In this document: positions 1 through 10,300 of the stretch, in pieces | Layout: the number at the start of each line of letters is the position of its first letter | How positions within the stretch are numbered: position 1 is the stretch's first letter | Origin: Ectocarpus siliculosus | Taxonomy: Eukaryota; Sar; Phaeophyceae; Ectocarpales; Ectocarpaceae | Length of the DNA stretch: 33,423 nucleotides | Reading direction: 5' to 3' | Assembly: GCA_000310025.1 (NCBI GenBank) | Contig: FN649739.1 | Span: 2,639,020 to 2,672,442, forward strand | Program-made: the position numbers and the translations under genes | The notes under the pieces: model-generated | The model's input: the letters and a program-made list of their open reading frames with translations, nothing else | Database searches by the model: none | Told to the model about the DNA's origin: nothing

Positions 1-130
1 TCGATCGGGCGGCCTTGGGCCGCGTTAGTCGATCGCGCCGCCGTCGCTCCGTCGATCGTCGCCGTCGATCGCCCTTGTAATAAATAGGACGAAAACACAC
101 AACACACACATGTATCCTCGTTTATATGTA

Positions 131-180
131 TTCTCTCTCGCTCTCTCTCGCTCTCGCTCTCTCTCTCTCTCGCTCACTCT
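131..180. repeat. CT-rich microsatellite
   Basis: A run of CT dinucleotides interrupted by CG, about 50 bp long. The Leu/Ser-rich reading frames over it are products of the repeat and are not taken as genes. Confidence 0.9.
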
Positions 181-559
181 CAACTGCTATCAGTCGCTCC
201 CGATGTTTTGGAAACAAGACGACCGTTCAACCAGTTTGTGTTGCAATCAGCGTGCTGTATTATTTTCAAGTGATTGGGGGTATCCTGAAGTTTGTTGTAG
301 GATGCGCAACGATTAAACATTTTATTATGTATCCAACCAAGAGGAAGGGGGGCGGCACTCGCTGCTATCTCACGTGGGTAAGGTCCCGGTCAAGATAATC
401 ACCAACCGCCTAACTAAGCGCCTTCGGCGAAACCAACATACCTGAGGAACAGTGCGGGTCCAGACCTAGGCGATCCACCATCGACATGTTATTCGTCGTG
501 CGCCGACTCCTGTTTGCACCATCAACGACTTTCTTTGTGCGGACACTTTTGGTCCACCA

Positions 560-745
560 AATTTCGTCCATTTACTACTCGGCTCCCAAGGTTTCGGATC
601 GCATTGATTGCTGACCATAATGAATGCTCGCGTGCAGCGTTAGCAGCCGGACACTATTATTATACTGTGTTCAACTTTACCTACCTACACCGGGTCCAGC
701 AAAGGTTCAGCGGTAAGCGAAGCTGATTTTCTTTCGCGGTTGGTT
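560..745 (+). pseudogene. Possible RNase H tail of a decayed Ty3/gypsy pol
   Basis: Around 705-735 one plus-strand frame reads EADFLSRL, which resembles the (V/A)-D-x-L-S-R-L motif that closes the RNase H region of Ty3/gypsy Pol proteins; the minus-strand element in this window has NADMLSRLP at the same place. Upstream, near 590-615, RFRIALIADHNE could be a worn form of the RNase H strand with its catalytic Asp. It lies upstream of, and on the same strand as, the integrase remnant at 1850-2560, which is the expected order. The match is short and the frame is broken, so this is tentative. Confidence 0.3.
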
Positions 746-1849
746 GCCTTTGCCCGCGAAATACGCAGCTAGCTGTGGCAAGTTTGGCCCCGACAACATC
801 GACGGTGTCGACCAACCGGGGGGTGTTTTTCTGTTTTTCTCATTCATGCTTGTGGGCTCACGTATCACTCCTCGTCTGTCTTCAACCGAGGTCGGCATTG
901 GTTGGGTGGGCAGGAATTTCCGCCCTCTCATCACAGCAGGTGGCCTCAGAATTTGGAGTACTTTTTTTTCAGCCGACGCTACCACCCACGCATGCATGCT
1001 CTCCCCCTGCCCTCTTTCTCGTGAAACTTCTCGGAGGTCTTCGAGGCTCCATTGTTTCGTCTGTCGCCAGACCTACCGGCACTGGTTCCTCGCCTTCCTC
1101 CATTTTTCCCGTGATGTGCCCCCTCCTCGGTACAGTAGCTACATTGTGCCTTCGGCTTTGCCGACCTGTACATGTTTCGTCTTCGCTTGCGGAACGAAGA
1201 CCGGTCATTTCTTTCGGGGACAAGAACCACAGGCTTCGGCCGCGTCGGGTACACACAGTTGGCGCCCGCGATTAAGAACCGTCAATTAAGTGGTCGACGC
1301 TCACTTTCTGATTTCGTCGCCCACCGTCGAGTTTTAGGTCATTATGTTGAGTTTAGTGCGGACTCCACGGCTGAGGGTGCGATTCTTTGTCGGTTTTTCA
1401 TATTTATCGCCAAAATCTGGGCCTTCGTGTCATATTCAAGGTTTGTTTCTTATTCGCGGGCGTTAATTGTACCCCCGTCACTGGTCCTAATATACATACC
1501 TTCGGATGGAAGCCACGGATTACGGTCATCCCTCACCCCTCGTTGCCTGCTCGTTGGTCTACCAGGTCTCGCCAGGAAGCCCAACAAGGCGGCGGGGCAC
1601 GCTTCCGGTTCGCCTTGGCAACCTGCGACGTCTACATGGATGGGCAGTTTCGTCGAATGTTTCGGCGCCGTTGGTGGTGCCCCCATCGCCGGCTGCGCTC
1701 TCTTTCCCCTGTCTCGCCTGGGATTGCGCCGCCGCCTTCCAGGGTGTAACCCGAGGCCGCAAACTATTGTGCCGCCTCTTCGGTTGGCTCGTCTGGAGCC
1801 GTTCCTGGTTCAGCTGCCACCGACACCTGCCTCTCATTTACGGGATTGA
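746..1849 (+). other. Degenerate spacer between RNase H and integrase remnants
   Basis: Several overlapping frames of 80-225 codons are open here on both strands, but none shows a recognisable domain or a consistent start. By position it corresponds to the variable Pro/Ser-rich linker that separates RNase H from integrase in the related minus-strand element. No independent gene is supported. Confidence 0.35.
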
Positions 1850-2560
1850 TCGTGTCCAGAGCCTCTACACGGTGGTTTGGGCTCGAGAACAACAACAACA
1901 GACAGAGCGGATGTGTGGCAAGAATCATTTTTTTCTCTCCCGCGTTCTCGTGCCCCGCCTCCGACGGATTTTGTCGGATCTCTCGCCCTCTCTTCCCTCC
2001 AAATGTACAGGATGTTCTACCGTTGGCCGTAAAAGCTCGATGGATTGTAACGACAGACAGACGTCAACATCACGCTTGCTTCTCGTGCACAAATGGGCGT
2101 CTCTGACGGTTGGGTGCTCTGAGATAGGTCCACCCGCTTGCCGGTCACTAGAGTTCTCCGTGTCTACGCGCCCATCCATGTTAACGCACCCGCGTGTTCT
2201 CCGTGCTTGCCATACCGCAGTTGCGGTTGGTTTAGGAGTTCATCGTGCGTTGCGAACACTCGAGCGCTTCTGGACTGTCCTGGGTCGCTCTGTTCGTTGG
2301 TGGCATATATCAAGCTCGCAAGACTTTGCGTCAGCCCGCTCGGTGGCCTCTCATCGATGTCCTTTTGCCTTAGGGCCCTGACATTATGGTGGGGGTAGAT
2401 TTTGTTGGGCTTTGCCGGTGACTGCCAAGGGAAATTCCTACATGATGGTGTTCACGGACCATTTTAGCCGGCGGGCGGATATGTTTGCTGCCACTGCTTG
2501 CCGAGTTCACGGCAACATGCGTTACGTAAAGATGGATGGCGCGCGCCCTCACAATAAGAG
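1850..2560 (+). pseudogene. Ty3/gypsy integrase remnant
   Basis: This is a decayed integrase, related to the one in the minus-strand element. WAREQQ near 1880 matches WAREQQ in that element. A stretch reading VLRACHTAV followed by LERFWTVLGRSVRWW (about 2195-2310) corresponds to the N-terminal zinc-binding region, with the histidines and cysteines partly lost. The catalytic core starts at about 2392 as VGVDFVG, keeping the first catalytic Asp (codon 2398-2400). After a frameshift it continues as NSYMMVFTDHFSRRADMF to about 2505. Frames change at least twice and stops interrupt it, so it cannot make a working enzyme. It points rightward, convergent with the element at 5.7-17.1 kb. Family assignment is firm; the limits are approximate. 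Confidence 0.75.
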
Positions 2561-3147
2561 CTTGGGAGATAACGACATGCATGCTCAATGAATTCAATAA
2601 TGTAAGAACTTTTGGCCATATCAAGAACAGAACAATAATTTAATCAAGAACAACCTTCATTGTGGTGTACAATGCGCGTACAGATTAGTCTAAAGAACGG
2701 ACCCCGAAAACGCGGCGGCTGCACGCAAAGAACGCAGGAAGAAGGTGGGGGGCGACCCCAACAGTTTATAGATCTGGGGCGGGGAGTAGGGGGGGGGTCA
2801 TGAAATAAACCTGGTACCTGCGGAGGGCGCGGCCGGGTAGGTGCCCACAGGCGCGGCGTTTCCCTCTCGTAACGTGTGCAAGTTAACCTTGTGGGCATTG
2901 TTACTGCTTTATTCTTGAGGAGCATGGCCAACCTTCCTTGTTGAAGGGAAGGGAAGGACCGACATTTCGAGGCGATCAACAACATGCCATTACGGGCAAC
3001 TGCTCGAACACTGGAAGACCACCGAGTTCACGTGGGGAGGGGTGAATATCGAGGTAGGTGCTGGGGCGAGGGGGATAAGAGCAGGGAGGGCATGGAGGAC
3101 GGCGGTCCCAGAGATGAAGACGATGACGATAAGCTGCATGGTTGGAT

Positions 3148-3203
3148 GTCGTTGTCGTTGTCGTTGTTGTTGACCTTGTCCTTGTCCTTGTCGTTTTCTT
3201 TGC
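3148..3203. repeat. GTCGTT/GTCCTT hexamer repeat
   Basis: Short units of GTCGTT, GTT and GTCCTT in tandem. They give poly-Val on one strand and poly-Asn/Asp or poly-Thr on the other. This low complexity inflates several overlapping open frames. Confidence 0.8.
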
Positions 3204-4051
3204 TTCCGCGGGTAATTGGCAGAGGTTCTTGTTGATGAAAGTCAGTTTTTCCTTCGTCAGTTCTTGCTGTGATTTGCAATGCGCTTTCTTTGCAGGTACG
3301 GTCCACGGCCAGAACGACTTCCTGAGTCTCCTGGATGAAAACAGCAGCATGGCCCCGGGGGATGAGCTTATACGGCTTTCCCATTCAATCAAGCATCTGT
3401 GCCCGCTGCTCTCGACTGTTCCTTTCTGCTGCTTAGGGTGGTACTCCTTAGGGGAGACATGGGCTGGTTTGGTCGGCTGATCCCTCGGCAATCTCAGTAG
3501 TGTGCCCGCCAACCTTACGATCTCACCGTGTGCATTCGAACTGGACCAAAGTACGCACAGCATGATGAACCGGCCGTTACAATAACAACGGAGATCCGAA
3601 TACCGTCGCAGGATCGTGTGGGTTTTGATTGAGCAGGGGGCAGTTTAGAGCACCGGGGGGGGTGTCCTACCATCGCAGAAGAAGACGAAGGGTTTGGCCT
3701 TCACCATGTAGCTGCGGCGGGGTGCGGGGAGGACACGAACGAACGCCCAACGTAACGCTAACCCTGTGGTTGCGTGTTGCTCATGATGGGTTTTGTTTTT
3801 GCTTGGCGAGGCCTGCCACGGTCTGTACTTGTCTACTGGAAGTGAGTGGGAGAGCTGATTTCGTCATTACAATGTAGGTGGATGCCTGCTCAAAGTGAGA
3901 CCTTCGAATATTACATAGAACACGGAGCATTGAACCCTCCCAAATAAGCGTTTAAGGGTTAAGGGCGGGCGCCACCCGTTATGATGACATGAATGACCAC
4001 CAGTCACCACAGGATCAACCGATTGATTCCACGGTACGTTTTTTCCCACCC

Positions 4052-4232
4052 AGGCACAAAAACAACAACAGCTGCAGCACCAGCGGTAAAGGCTCTCATG
4101 TGCGTGGATGATCGACCCACGAATCCGCGCTCGTTGATTCTTGGGGCTGCAGCACCGAGTACCCCTTTCGCGGCACATAGACGGCCTTGCTTCTTGGTCT
4201 CACGTCGCAGGAGAAGATCCCACACGCCAAGG
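4052..4232 (+). other. Exon-like open stretch, unassigned
   Basis: A pyrimidine-rich tract ending CCCAG precedes 4052 and a good donor (AAGG then GTATGT) follows 4232. The next intron-like segment ends in TTGTCCGCAG at about 4303. The open frame between these sites has no known domain. It may be a small internal exon of an unidentified plus-strand transcript or chance; transcript data would decide. Confidence 0.15.
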
Positions 4233-5409
4233 GTATGTAGTGGTATTTGACCCCTTCCTTCAGAATCAATCACCTTTGTGCTGTGTGTCTCTCTTGTCCG
4301 CAGCAGAAGCAGGTTGTTGTTGCTTTTTCCGTTGTTCTCTTTCTCTTGATTAACCCTTTTCAAGCCAATTCACAATATCCCACGCACACACGATCAGGGA
4401 TCGTCTGTACGCTCACACTGAACAGAAGAGCACATGTCTCGGCATAAAGCCCTGATCTAGCATGACGTCACGTCCTAGCATCCGACGGCGCCAATAACCA
4501 TGATCAACCACGATCACATGTCTACCTCCAAATGCCATAACACTAGCCCACCCTGAGTGGACGTAGATGCAGAAACAGAAGCAAACCTCGGAGGGACTCT
4601 AGTCAACCAAGAGGATTGCGGTATGGATCGAAAATGCGACAACTCACAACCCTCACCCGCACCTCTCCGTTAACCAAACAAAAAAAAAACGGAACCAAGA
4701 AACAAGAAAACAAAGGAGACCGGGGCGGCACACTCGCGGGATAAAATCGGAAAAAGGCACATGGGTGCGAAAAAAAACAAACCATCCGAACCGATTAGAC
4801 CATAACACGAAGTAAGGAAATCGTGAAGGGAAAATCATAAACAATCTCGCACGAATGAACCGATCGGATACGCAATCAAGTAAGCCAAAACCTTACGGGA
4901 AGGTGGGCTATGCGATAGAGAATAAGAAACGAAAACCGAACCTGCAAGGGCTAAAACGACATGGAAAACCGTTAAGGGTCGAAAAGCAGGGAAAGAGGGG
5001 GTTTCCGGGGAAAGTAAACAACGGCCAAAGAAAAGGACAGGAACCAAACGCCAAAAACCCGCTTTCGCATGCCACGATAAAACGAGCTTGCGATCGGGGG
5101 GGCGCGTGAATAAACGATCCTAGTCGTACGTCATGGCCAATTGCAGGAATAAAATGCTAAAGAAAGTAGCAAGATGTGGAACACGTTGTTGGCCGTGGCA
5201 TGCAAAAGAAGCACTGGCGGGACGTTGGATCATAAAATATGCAAAGAAAACCATAGGGAGGGAAGTTAAACGATGCACAAAGCTGGGTGTCACCGCAACT
5301 AATGACGAACCTAGGTCGCATTGAAAAATAGGGAAAGGGAAGCGAAAACTTTCGACAACTGACCGAGAAGTGACAAACGGGGGCGAGAACGTAAGCAACA
5401 CAAAAGCAA

Positions 5410-5608
5410 GAGATAGTCTCAAGGAGATTGAGAGGGCGAGCGGAGAGCATAAAGGAGCAATAGCCAGTCTCGAAATAATCGAGAGGGCGAGCTAGAAACA
5501 AACAGAAGCAATAGCCAGTCTCAAAAATAGATCGAGAGGGCGAGCTAGAAACATACAGAAGCAATAGCCAGTCTCACACTAGATCGAGAGGGCGAGCTAG
5601 AAATACAC
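5410..5608. repeat. 52-bp minisatellite, about four units
   Basis: Four units share the core CGAGAGGGCGAGCTAGAAA and a CAATAGCCAGTCTC segment, with cores at about 5431, 5483, 5535 and 5587, a spacing of 52 bp. The array begins about 100 bp beyond the pol stop of the minus-strand retroelement, so it lies in that element's 3' untranslated region or 3' LTR. Between it and the stop is a CA/ACATA-rich stretch (5604-5690). Confidence 0.85.
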
Positions 5609-5703
5609 AGACAAACATCCATAAACGCAAACAAACATACAACACACAAACATATACACATACATACACACACACATTAAACAAAGGCAAGGGCAACAGC
5701 CCT

Positions 5704-6120
5704 TTAGCCAGGGGGAATAATATCCGTACCACGCGATTCGTCTACATTGCGCAAGATACCTCGCATGAAGGGACTATTTCGGTTCAGCTGAAGGTACCAA
5801 AGCTGTCGTGCAGCGCGAAGGGGAGAGGGTGATCTTGACAGGTCCAGGGTCATCCAGGAAGCGAACGAAGAAGGCGTTTGTAGTTGGAGCATGTGCGGAG
5901 ATTTTCCCTAGCCACCATAGAGCGTCTTGAGCCTTGTACCAGAAGTGTGCGCCAACAGGCAGCACGGTGTTGCGAAAACGGCGGGCCCAAACATCGCGGG
6001 GAACATATTCGTACCCAGGCGACGAGGACCGCTCGCCTTTGGTGCGAGACAGTTCACGTTCCGCTGCGCCGATGCGCATGCGACGATACAGACGGTTAGT
6101 CTGCCGGTGTTGGTCGGATG
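5704..6120 (-). pseudogene. Pol C-terminus: Tudor-like module
   Basis: The last part of the polyprotein. The minus frame ending at 5774 reads VGAHFWYKAQDALWWLGKI and then FFVRFLDDPGPVK, an aromatic-rich, SH3-like pattern typical of Tudor or other Royal-family barrels. A frameshift just after this moves the frame to one that reads LRNVDESRGTDIIPPG and ends in TAA at 5704-5706, which looks like the natural end of Pol. The module follows the chromodomain directly. Its likely role is binding modified histone tails or guiding integration, inferred from the fold-like pattern only; a structure-based search would test the Tudor call. Confidence 0.55.
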
Positions 6121-6300
6121 TACCAGCCCAATACAGAAGAATCTCTCTTTGGGAGTGTTGGAGGTCCATTTCTCGTTCCCACGAGGGGCGCATAACACCT
6201 TTTCAGTGGGTCTAGTACATGACTGCGATGACGCCGCCACGTCCTCGAACCGACTGGTGTCCGGTGATTTTCTCAACCTCGAGCCTGCGGACAGGCGCCG
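6121..6300 (-). pseudogene. Chromodomain of the retrotransposon integrase
   Basis: The minus strand reads RRLEVEKITGHQSV, then GVIAVMY, then KGVMRPSWEREMDLQH and ILLYW. This is the chromodomain pattern (V-E-K-I-L-x-H, Y-x-V-K-W-K-G, S-W-E-x-E-x-D-L, I-x-x-Y). In chromoviruses such a domain at the integrase C-terminus binds methylated histone H3 and steers insertion into heterochromatin. Here two stops in the same frame interrupt it at the Y-x-x-x-W-K-G strand: TAG at 6212-6214 and TGA at 6203-6205. The latter sits where Trp (TGG) is expected, consistent with a single G-to-A change. The domain is therefore identifiable but not translated past that point. Confidence 0.75.
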
Positions 6301-8007
6301 AAACATCGTCCGCGGTAACATGGTACGGCGGAGACTTCGTCGTGTAGTTGTTGAAAACATACTGCGTGAGGCCTGCAGGCAAGAACCGGGGCATGTCGTC
6401 ACTATCGTGTGGGTTCGCACACGATTTGCAACGAGCGACAGAAACTCGGCGCTTGGCATCCAGTCCGGGCATATCGGAGGGAAGATCCAAGTACAGGAGC
6501 TTGTCAGCCACCGGGCTGCCATAGGGAGCCTTGTTGCAAGGACCATCTGCGAGGATTTTAAAAGGACCTGTCCAATTCAAGGACAGCTTCTTCTTGAGTA
6601 CCTGGGAGTCAGCGTCTACGCGGGCCTTGGAAGTGAGTTTGGCACCTTGGCAGATGGTAGCCAAATGGTTGTAGACCCACACCCAACCACCGGTAGCGTA
6701 AACGGGTAGTTTGTGTAAGGCATCAGACAGTTTCGAGTTCCGTCATTCCATACGGGAAACTGTGAGTGCGTGTTGTTCACGCACTAGCTCGTAGGAGCGC
6801 CGTTGCCGATCGGCGGCAAGGTTGCAATACTCGAGCTGATCGCGGGCAAGCGACTGGTGACCACGAGCGTAAATGTTGTCAAAAACGGTCAGTGGAAACC
6901 TGGGAAGGTGCGCCATATGCACCTCATTGGGCGCCATTCCTGTGGCAGCGCTAACGGAGTTGTTGTATGCGAATTCAACATGAGGGAGATGAACGTCCCA
7001 ATCATCTTGTCGTTCATTCACAACCATAGCCAGCATCTGGGCCATGGTGTGGTTCACGCGCTCAACTCCTCCGTTGCCGCTAGGATGGTACGCGCTCGTC
7101 GTAATTTTTCGGACTCGTAGCAGTTTCAGGTGGCAACCGAAAGTTTGGAGCAGACCTGCAATCCGTTGTCAGAAAGAATGCTGAGGGGGCATCCCCAAAC
7201 ACGCATGTATGTATTGACAAGGACGTCGGCTGTACCTTCAGCTGTGAACTCGGCGTCAGTCACTGCGTACATATTGGCTCTCCGACTGAAACGGTCAGTG
7301 AATAGCTAAATATACGAGAAACCTCGCGGAGTTGTGGGAAGCGGACCAAAAAAGTTGACGCCAATCGCGACTCCTGGTGCCGAAGGTAGAGGGATAGTGA
7401 GAATCGGCCAGCGAATAGTCTGCCGCGCAGTTTTGCGGGCCTGACATTTCAAACATCGCCGAATCCACCAACGAGTACTAATACTCATCCCAATCCAACA
7501 GTAAAACCTCTCAAGCAAGCTAAGCGTGCGAGCGGTACCAAGGTGGCAGAGGGCGTTGGCATGACAAGCTTGCATGACCCAAGGTCGCATTAACATGGGC
7601 ACGTACATACGAGTAGGTTCGTCATTCAAGAGGCGTGTAGCTCCTCCTCCGGGGCGGTCAGAAAAGACCGGGGGCTTGGTATTCTTTCGTACCAAGAGGC
7701 AAAAGCCATCGTCAGTGACGAGGCGTCCTTTCTCTGCAAGCTCTCTAATATCCTCCAACGATGGTCTATGCCTGGAGTGATATGACACTCCGGCAAAGAA
7801 ATCGACAGGTAGACTCTGAGGGCGTTTGAGGAGAATGTAGCGGATGGTGGCTTCACACACCGGCTCTTTCTGCTGTTCCCGCGCCCAATCGGCGCGCGTG
7901 TAGCGTTCGACGGACTCACGGAATTCTAACTCTGCAGGGTTGAGGACCATGGAATCCACCGCGGGCGTTGCCGTGCCAGCTGTAGCAGCCGGTTGTGACA
8001 AACCCAA
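6301..8007 (-). pseudogene. Ty3/gypsy integrase
   Basis: The N-terminal zinc-binding part shows HANALCH (about 7540-7570) and CLKC (about 7445-7456), the HHCC set. The catalytic core follows. IGVNFFGPLP carries Asn (codon 7354-7356) where the first catalytic Asp is expected; the second Asp is in SDNGLQ (7169-7171) and the Glu is in GGVERVNH (7061-7063), about 35 residues later. A TAG at 7306-7308 and a frameshift near 7120 break the core, and a TGA at 6743-6745 breaks the linker to the C-terminal part (6212-6682). Sequence between 6850 and 7057 is well kept (WDVHLPHVEFAYNNSV). Integrase joins element cDNA to host DNA; this copy should be inactive on three separate grounds. Confidence 0.9.
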
Positions 8008-8890
8008 CAGAGGACCGTAGGGGCGTCGGTAACCGTCTCCGGCGGCGCTATGGGCACCGTTGGGACAGGTTCGACAGCAGGCTCAGGCGCGGTGTCGGCT
8101 GGCGGCACTCGTGTTTGACGACGAGAAGCGCCTGCAGCGGCAGCTGCACGCGGAGCGTGTGGGGGGATCGACAAATCAGGACCGAAACCGTAGTTTACAT
8201 CGGGTTGAGGCTGACCCGCACCAGCCGCGGTTAGGCGACGCGTACGAGCAGATACCAGTTCCGACGGATCAAGACGATGCGGTTGCAACCGAGAGGTCGA
8301 AGGCCGCGGCAATGAGTCGGCGGCATCCAAACGATCAGACGTCGACAGTTGCTGTCGCAGGAGACACGACAGGGGGCAACCGAGAGTTATCGTCGGCGGT
8401 CTGTGTGTCGTGGGTAGGGAGCGCAAATGCAGCTGTATCCGTGTGGGGTCGCGCAGACGGTCCGTAAACCATGGCGGTGTCCCTATACAATGGTCTCATC
8501 GGAGACTCCACAGGAGAAACTGAAGACCTGAGTGCCGGCACAGCGCCCTATTTTTTCTGGGTTGCAGCGGAAATAGCCTCAGGCACAGCAAATACGGAGT
8601 GTTCGGTACAAGACAATGCACGATCGTCCGCAAGGTGTCACAAAGGTCGTCGCGCAGTGATGTGCGGAAAAACACGAGCGACGAATTCTCCTGCAGGAGC
8701 ATCAAGGTCGTCAATCCTCATTCGAGGCCCGTGTTTGCGAAAATCCGCAAAATCATCGGAAGTAAGGGGTAGCCCACCAAAGCGGTGTTCTCGCTCGGGG
8801 GCGCCAGCCCACCCAAACCAGCGCCAGGCGTGATTTGCCCGGGTGATGCGTGACCTGTCGCTCGGATCAGATACACACCAACGTCCTCGG
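8008..8890 (-). pseudogene. Pro/Ala-rich linker between RNase H and integrase
   Basis: Minus-strand frames at 7926-8426, 8335-8541 and 8496-8714 overlap and together look like one disordered Pro/Ala/Thr-rich linker broken by frameshifts. No catalytic motif is seen. It joins the NADMLSRLP end of RNase H to the integrase zinc finger, which in related elements is a variable spacer. Limits are approximate. Confidence 0.5.
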
Positions 8891-9480
8891 GGGACGTCAA
8901 ACTACTGTTACCGTTGATGTCGGCGTCAGGAGGCCCAATCGGCAGACGAGATAGCATGTCAGCATTGCCGTTGGAGGCACCTCGTCGCTATTCCCACGTG
9001 TAGCTGTATGCTTCAAGGAGCTCAAATCAGCGTTGGACGCGTGGGTTGTGCTCGCTGATTTTTGACAAACTTTCCAGCGCCTTGTTGTCTGAATAGATGC
9101 GGAAGTGTGTGCCACGAAGGTATTCGCGGAGACGCTTCGTCGCCCATACAACGGCTCCTGCTTCGAGATCGAGAGCGGTCCAGTTGCGTTCAACGTCGAG
9201 CGTGGCTCTGCTGATGAAAACGATCGGCCGTACCGAGCCGTCTTTCTGCTCTTGCTCCAGCGCGGCGCCGAGACCCTCGGAGCTGGCGTCACAGCAAAGA
9301 CGTAAAGGGCGTGTACCGTCCGCGATAGCGTCCCAAGCAGGAACACTAAAATGGGCGGTTTCGCGAGCTCAGCAAGTATGCTGCAAACAGTTGTTTCCAT
9401 GTCGCTCGTGAAAGCGAAGGGAACACCTTTTTTGAGCAAGTGCGTAATGGACTTCACACGCTTGGCCATGTCTCTGAGGA
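8890..9480 (-). pseudogene. RNase H domain of the retrotransposon
   Basis: The first frame, from 9469, reads AKRVKSITHLLKKGVPFAFT, the thumb/connection region that precedes RNase H in Ty3/gypsy elements. Near 9340 the frame shifts, and a second minus frame continues with LRLCCDASSEGLGAALEQE (first catalytic Asp), then ALDLEAGAVVWA (Glu) and RIYSDNKALE (second Asp). It ends near 8960 with NADMLSRLPIGPP. RNase H degrades the RNA strand of the RNA-DNA hybrid during reverse transcription. Three of the usual acidic residues are present, so the domain is well preserved apart from the frameshift. Confidence 0.85.
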
Positions 9481-10300
9481 AACGTCAGTAGTAGCTCAGA
9501 CCACCCGTGAGTGACCTGAGTTGCTTGACGGTCATAGGCATGGGCATACCTGCCAGGGCGGCTACTATACGGGCGTTGGGGAAGACACCTTTCGAAGATA
9601 CGGTGTGCCCCAAGAAGTCAGCCTTGGTGGTACCGATGGTGGCTTTCGAGGGAGAAAGTTCGAGGTCGTACTTTCTCAGCTGTTCGAAGAGCATGCGCAT
9701 ATTACGGACATGCTGCAGCGGGCCTTCGTCAAAAACAAACGACGTCATCGACGTATGCCTCGACTCCATCGAGTCCTTTGAATACTTCGTTAATCACTTT
9801 TACAAAGTGGCCTGCGGATTGGCTAGCACCCATCGGCATGCGGAGCCATTCGAACAAACGAGTGGGGGTCGCAAATGCCGTAAGGGGGATAGTGTCCTTG
9901 TGGACAGTGATCTGGTGGAAGGAACCCGTAAAATCGAATAGCGAGAAAATCGAACCGCTGTTGAGTTTCGTTAGAATCTCGTCGACTCGGGGAATGGGAA
10001 GTTGACCAAAGCTGCTGATATGGTTCAACTTTCTGTAGTTAACTGTGATGCGTATTCCACCAGACTTCTTTGGTATAACCACGATGGGGCTGGAATAAGG
10101 AGAGGTCGAATGCTGAATTAGGCCAGCAGCTAGACTGGTCCAAAATGGCATCGACTAGCTTTGCAACCAACGGATTCATACGGTGCGATTTGGACGTCAC
10201 GGGGGGACAATCCGGAGGTACTTTGGTCTCAAACGGCATCAGGGAACAGGACCCCAAATCCGTCGAGGATGTGGAAAACACGTCTTGGGAGTCATGCAAA
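9480..10300 (-). pseudogene. Ty3/gypsy reverse transcriptase
   Basis: The minus strand reads SPIVVIPKKSGGIRITVNYR, LPIPRVDEIL, FSLFDFTGSFHQI, EWLRMPMGASQSA and AYVDDVV, which are the ordered fingers and palm motifs of a Ty3/gypsy reverse transcriptase. The active-site YVDD is at 9744-9755 and the first Asp is in LFDFTG. The frame entering from the protease side (ending 10039) shifts near 10120. A second shift just after YVDD (near 9733, in a T-rich run) moves the rest, with LELSPSKATIGTTKADFLGH, to another frame ending at 9485. The catalytic aspartates are kept, so damage is by indels only. Confidence 0.93.

Larger units (their letters stand above)
2600..5400. other. Region without a convincing gene
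   Basis: No recognisable protein was found. Short open frames occur at 2644-2985 and 2976-3563 on the minus strand and 3629-3877 on the plus strand, without start context or domains. A minus frame at about 3295-3384 begins with ATG and reads GKPYKLIPRGHAAVFIQETQ, which looks protein-like, but it follows a stop and runs into low complexity. From about 4640 to 5400 the plus strand is strongly purine-rich. Because the neighbouring minus-strand element ends at 5704, part of this stretch may be its 3' untranslated region or LTR, but no matching second LTR was found. Confidence 0.4.

Noticed and set aside
110-398. Open frames rich in Leu and Ser over the CT repeat
   Set aside because: Composition is explained by the microsatellite; no domain or start context.
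1055-1130. Minus-strand CSYCTEEGAHHGKN considered as a Gag zinc knuckle
   Set aside because: The spacing does not fit C-x2-C-x4-H-x4-C and no Gag context surrounds it.
3142-3480. Plus-strand ORF starting with poly-Val taken as a membrane protein
   Set aside because: The Val run comes from the GTC/GTT repeat; the rest shows no family resemblance.
5410-5608. Evenly spaced repeat considered as a CRISPR array
   Set aside because: The units are near-identical over their full 52 bp with no unique spacers, there are no cas genes, and the context is a eukaryotic retroelement.
5884-6709. Plus-strand 260-codon ORF
   Set aside because: It is the antisense shadow of the integrase C-terminus and chromodomain on the minus strand.
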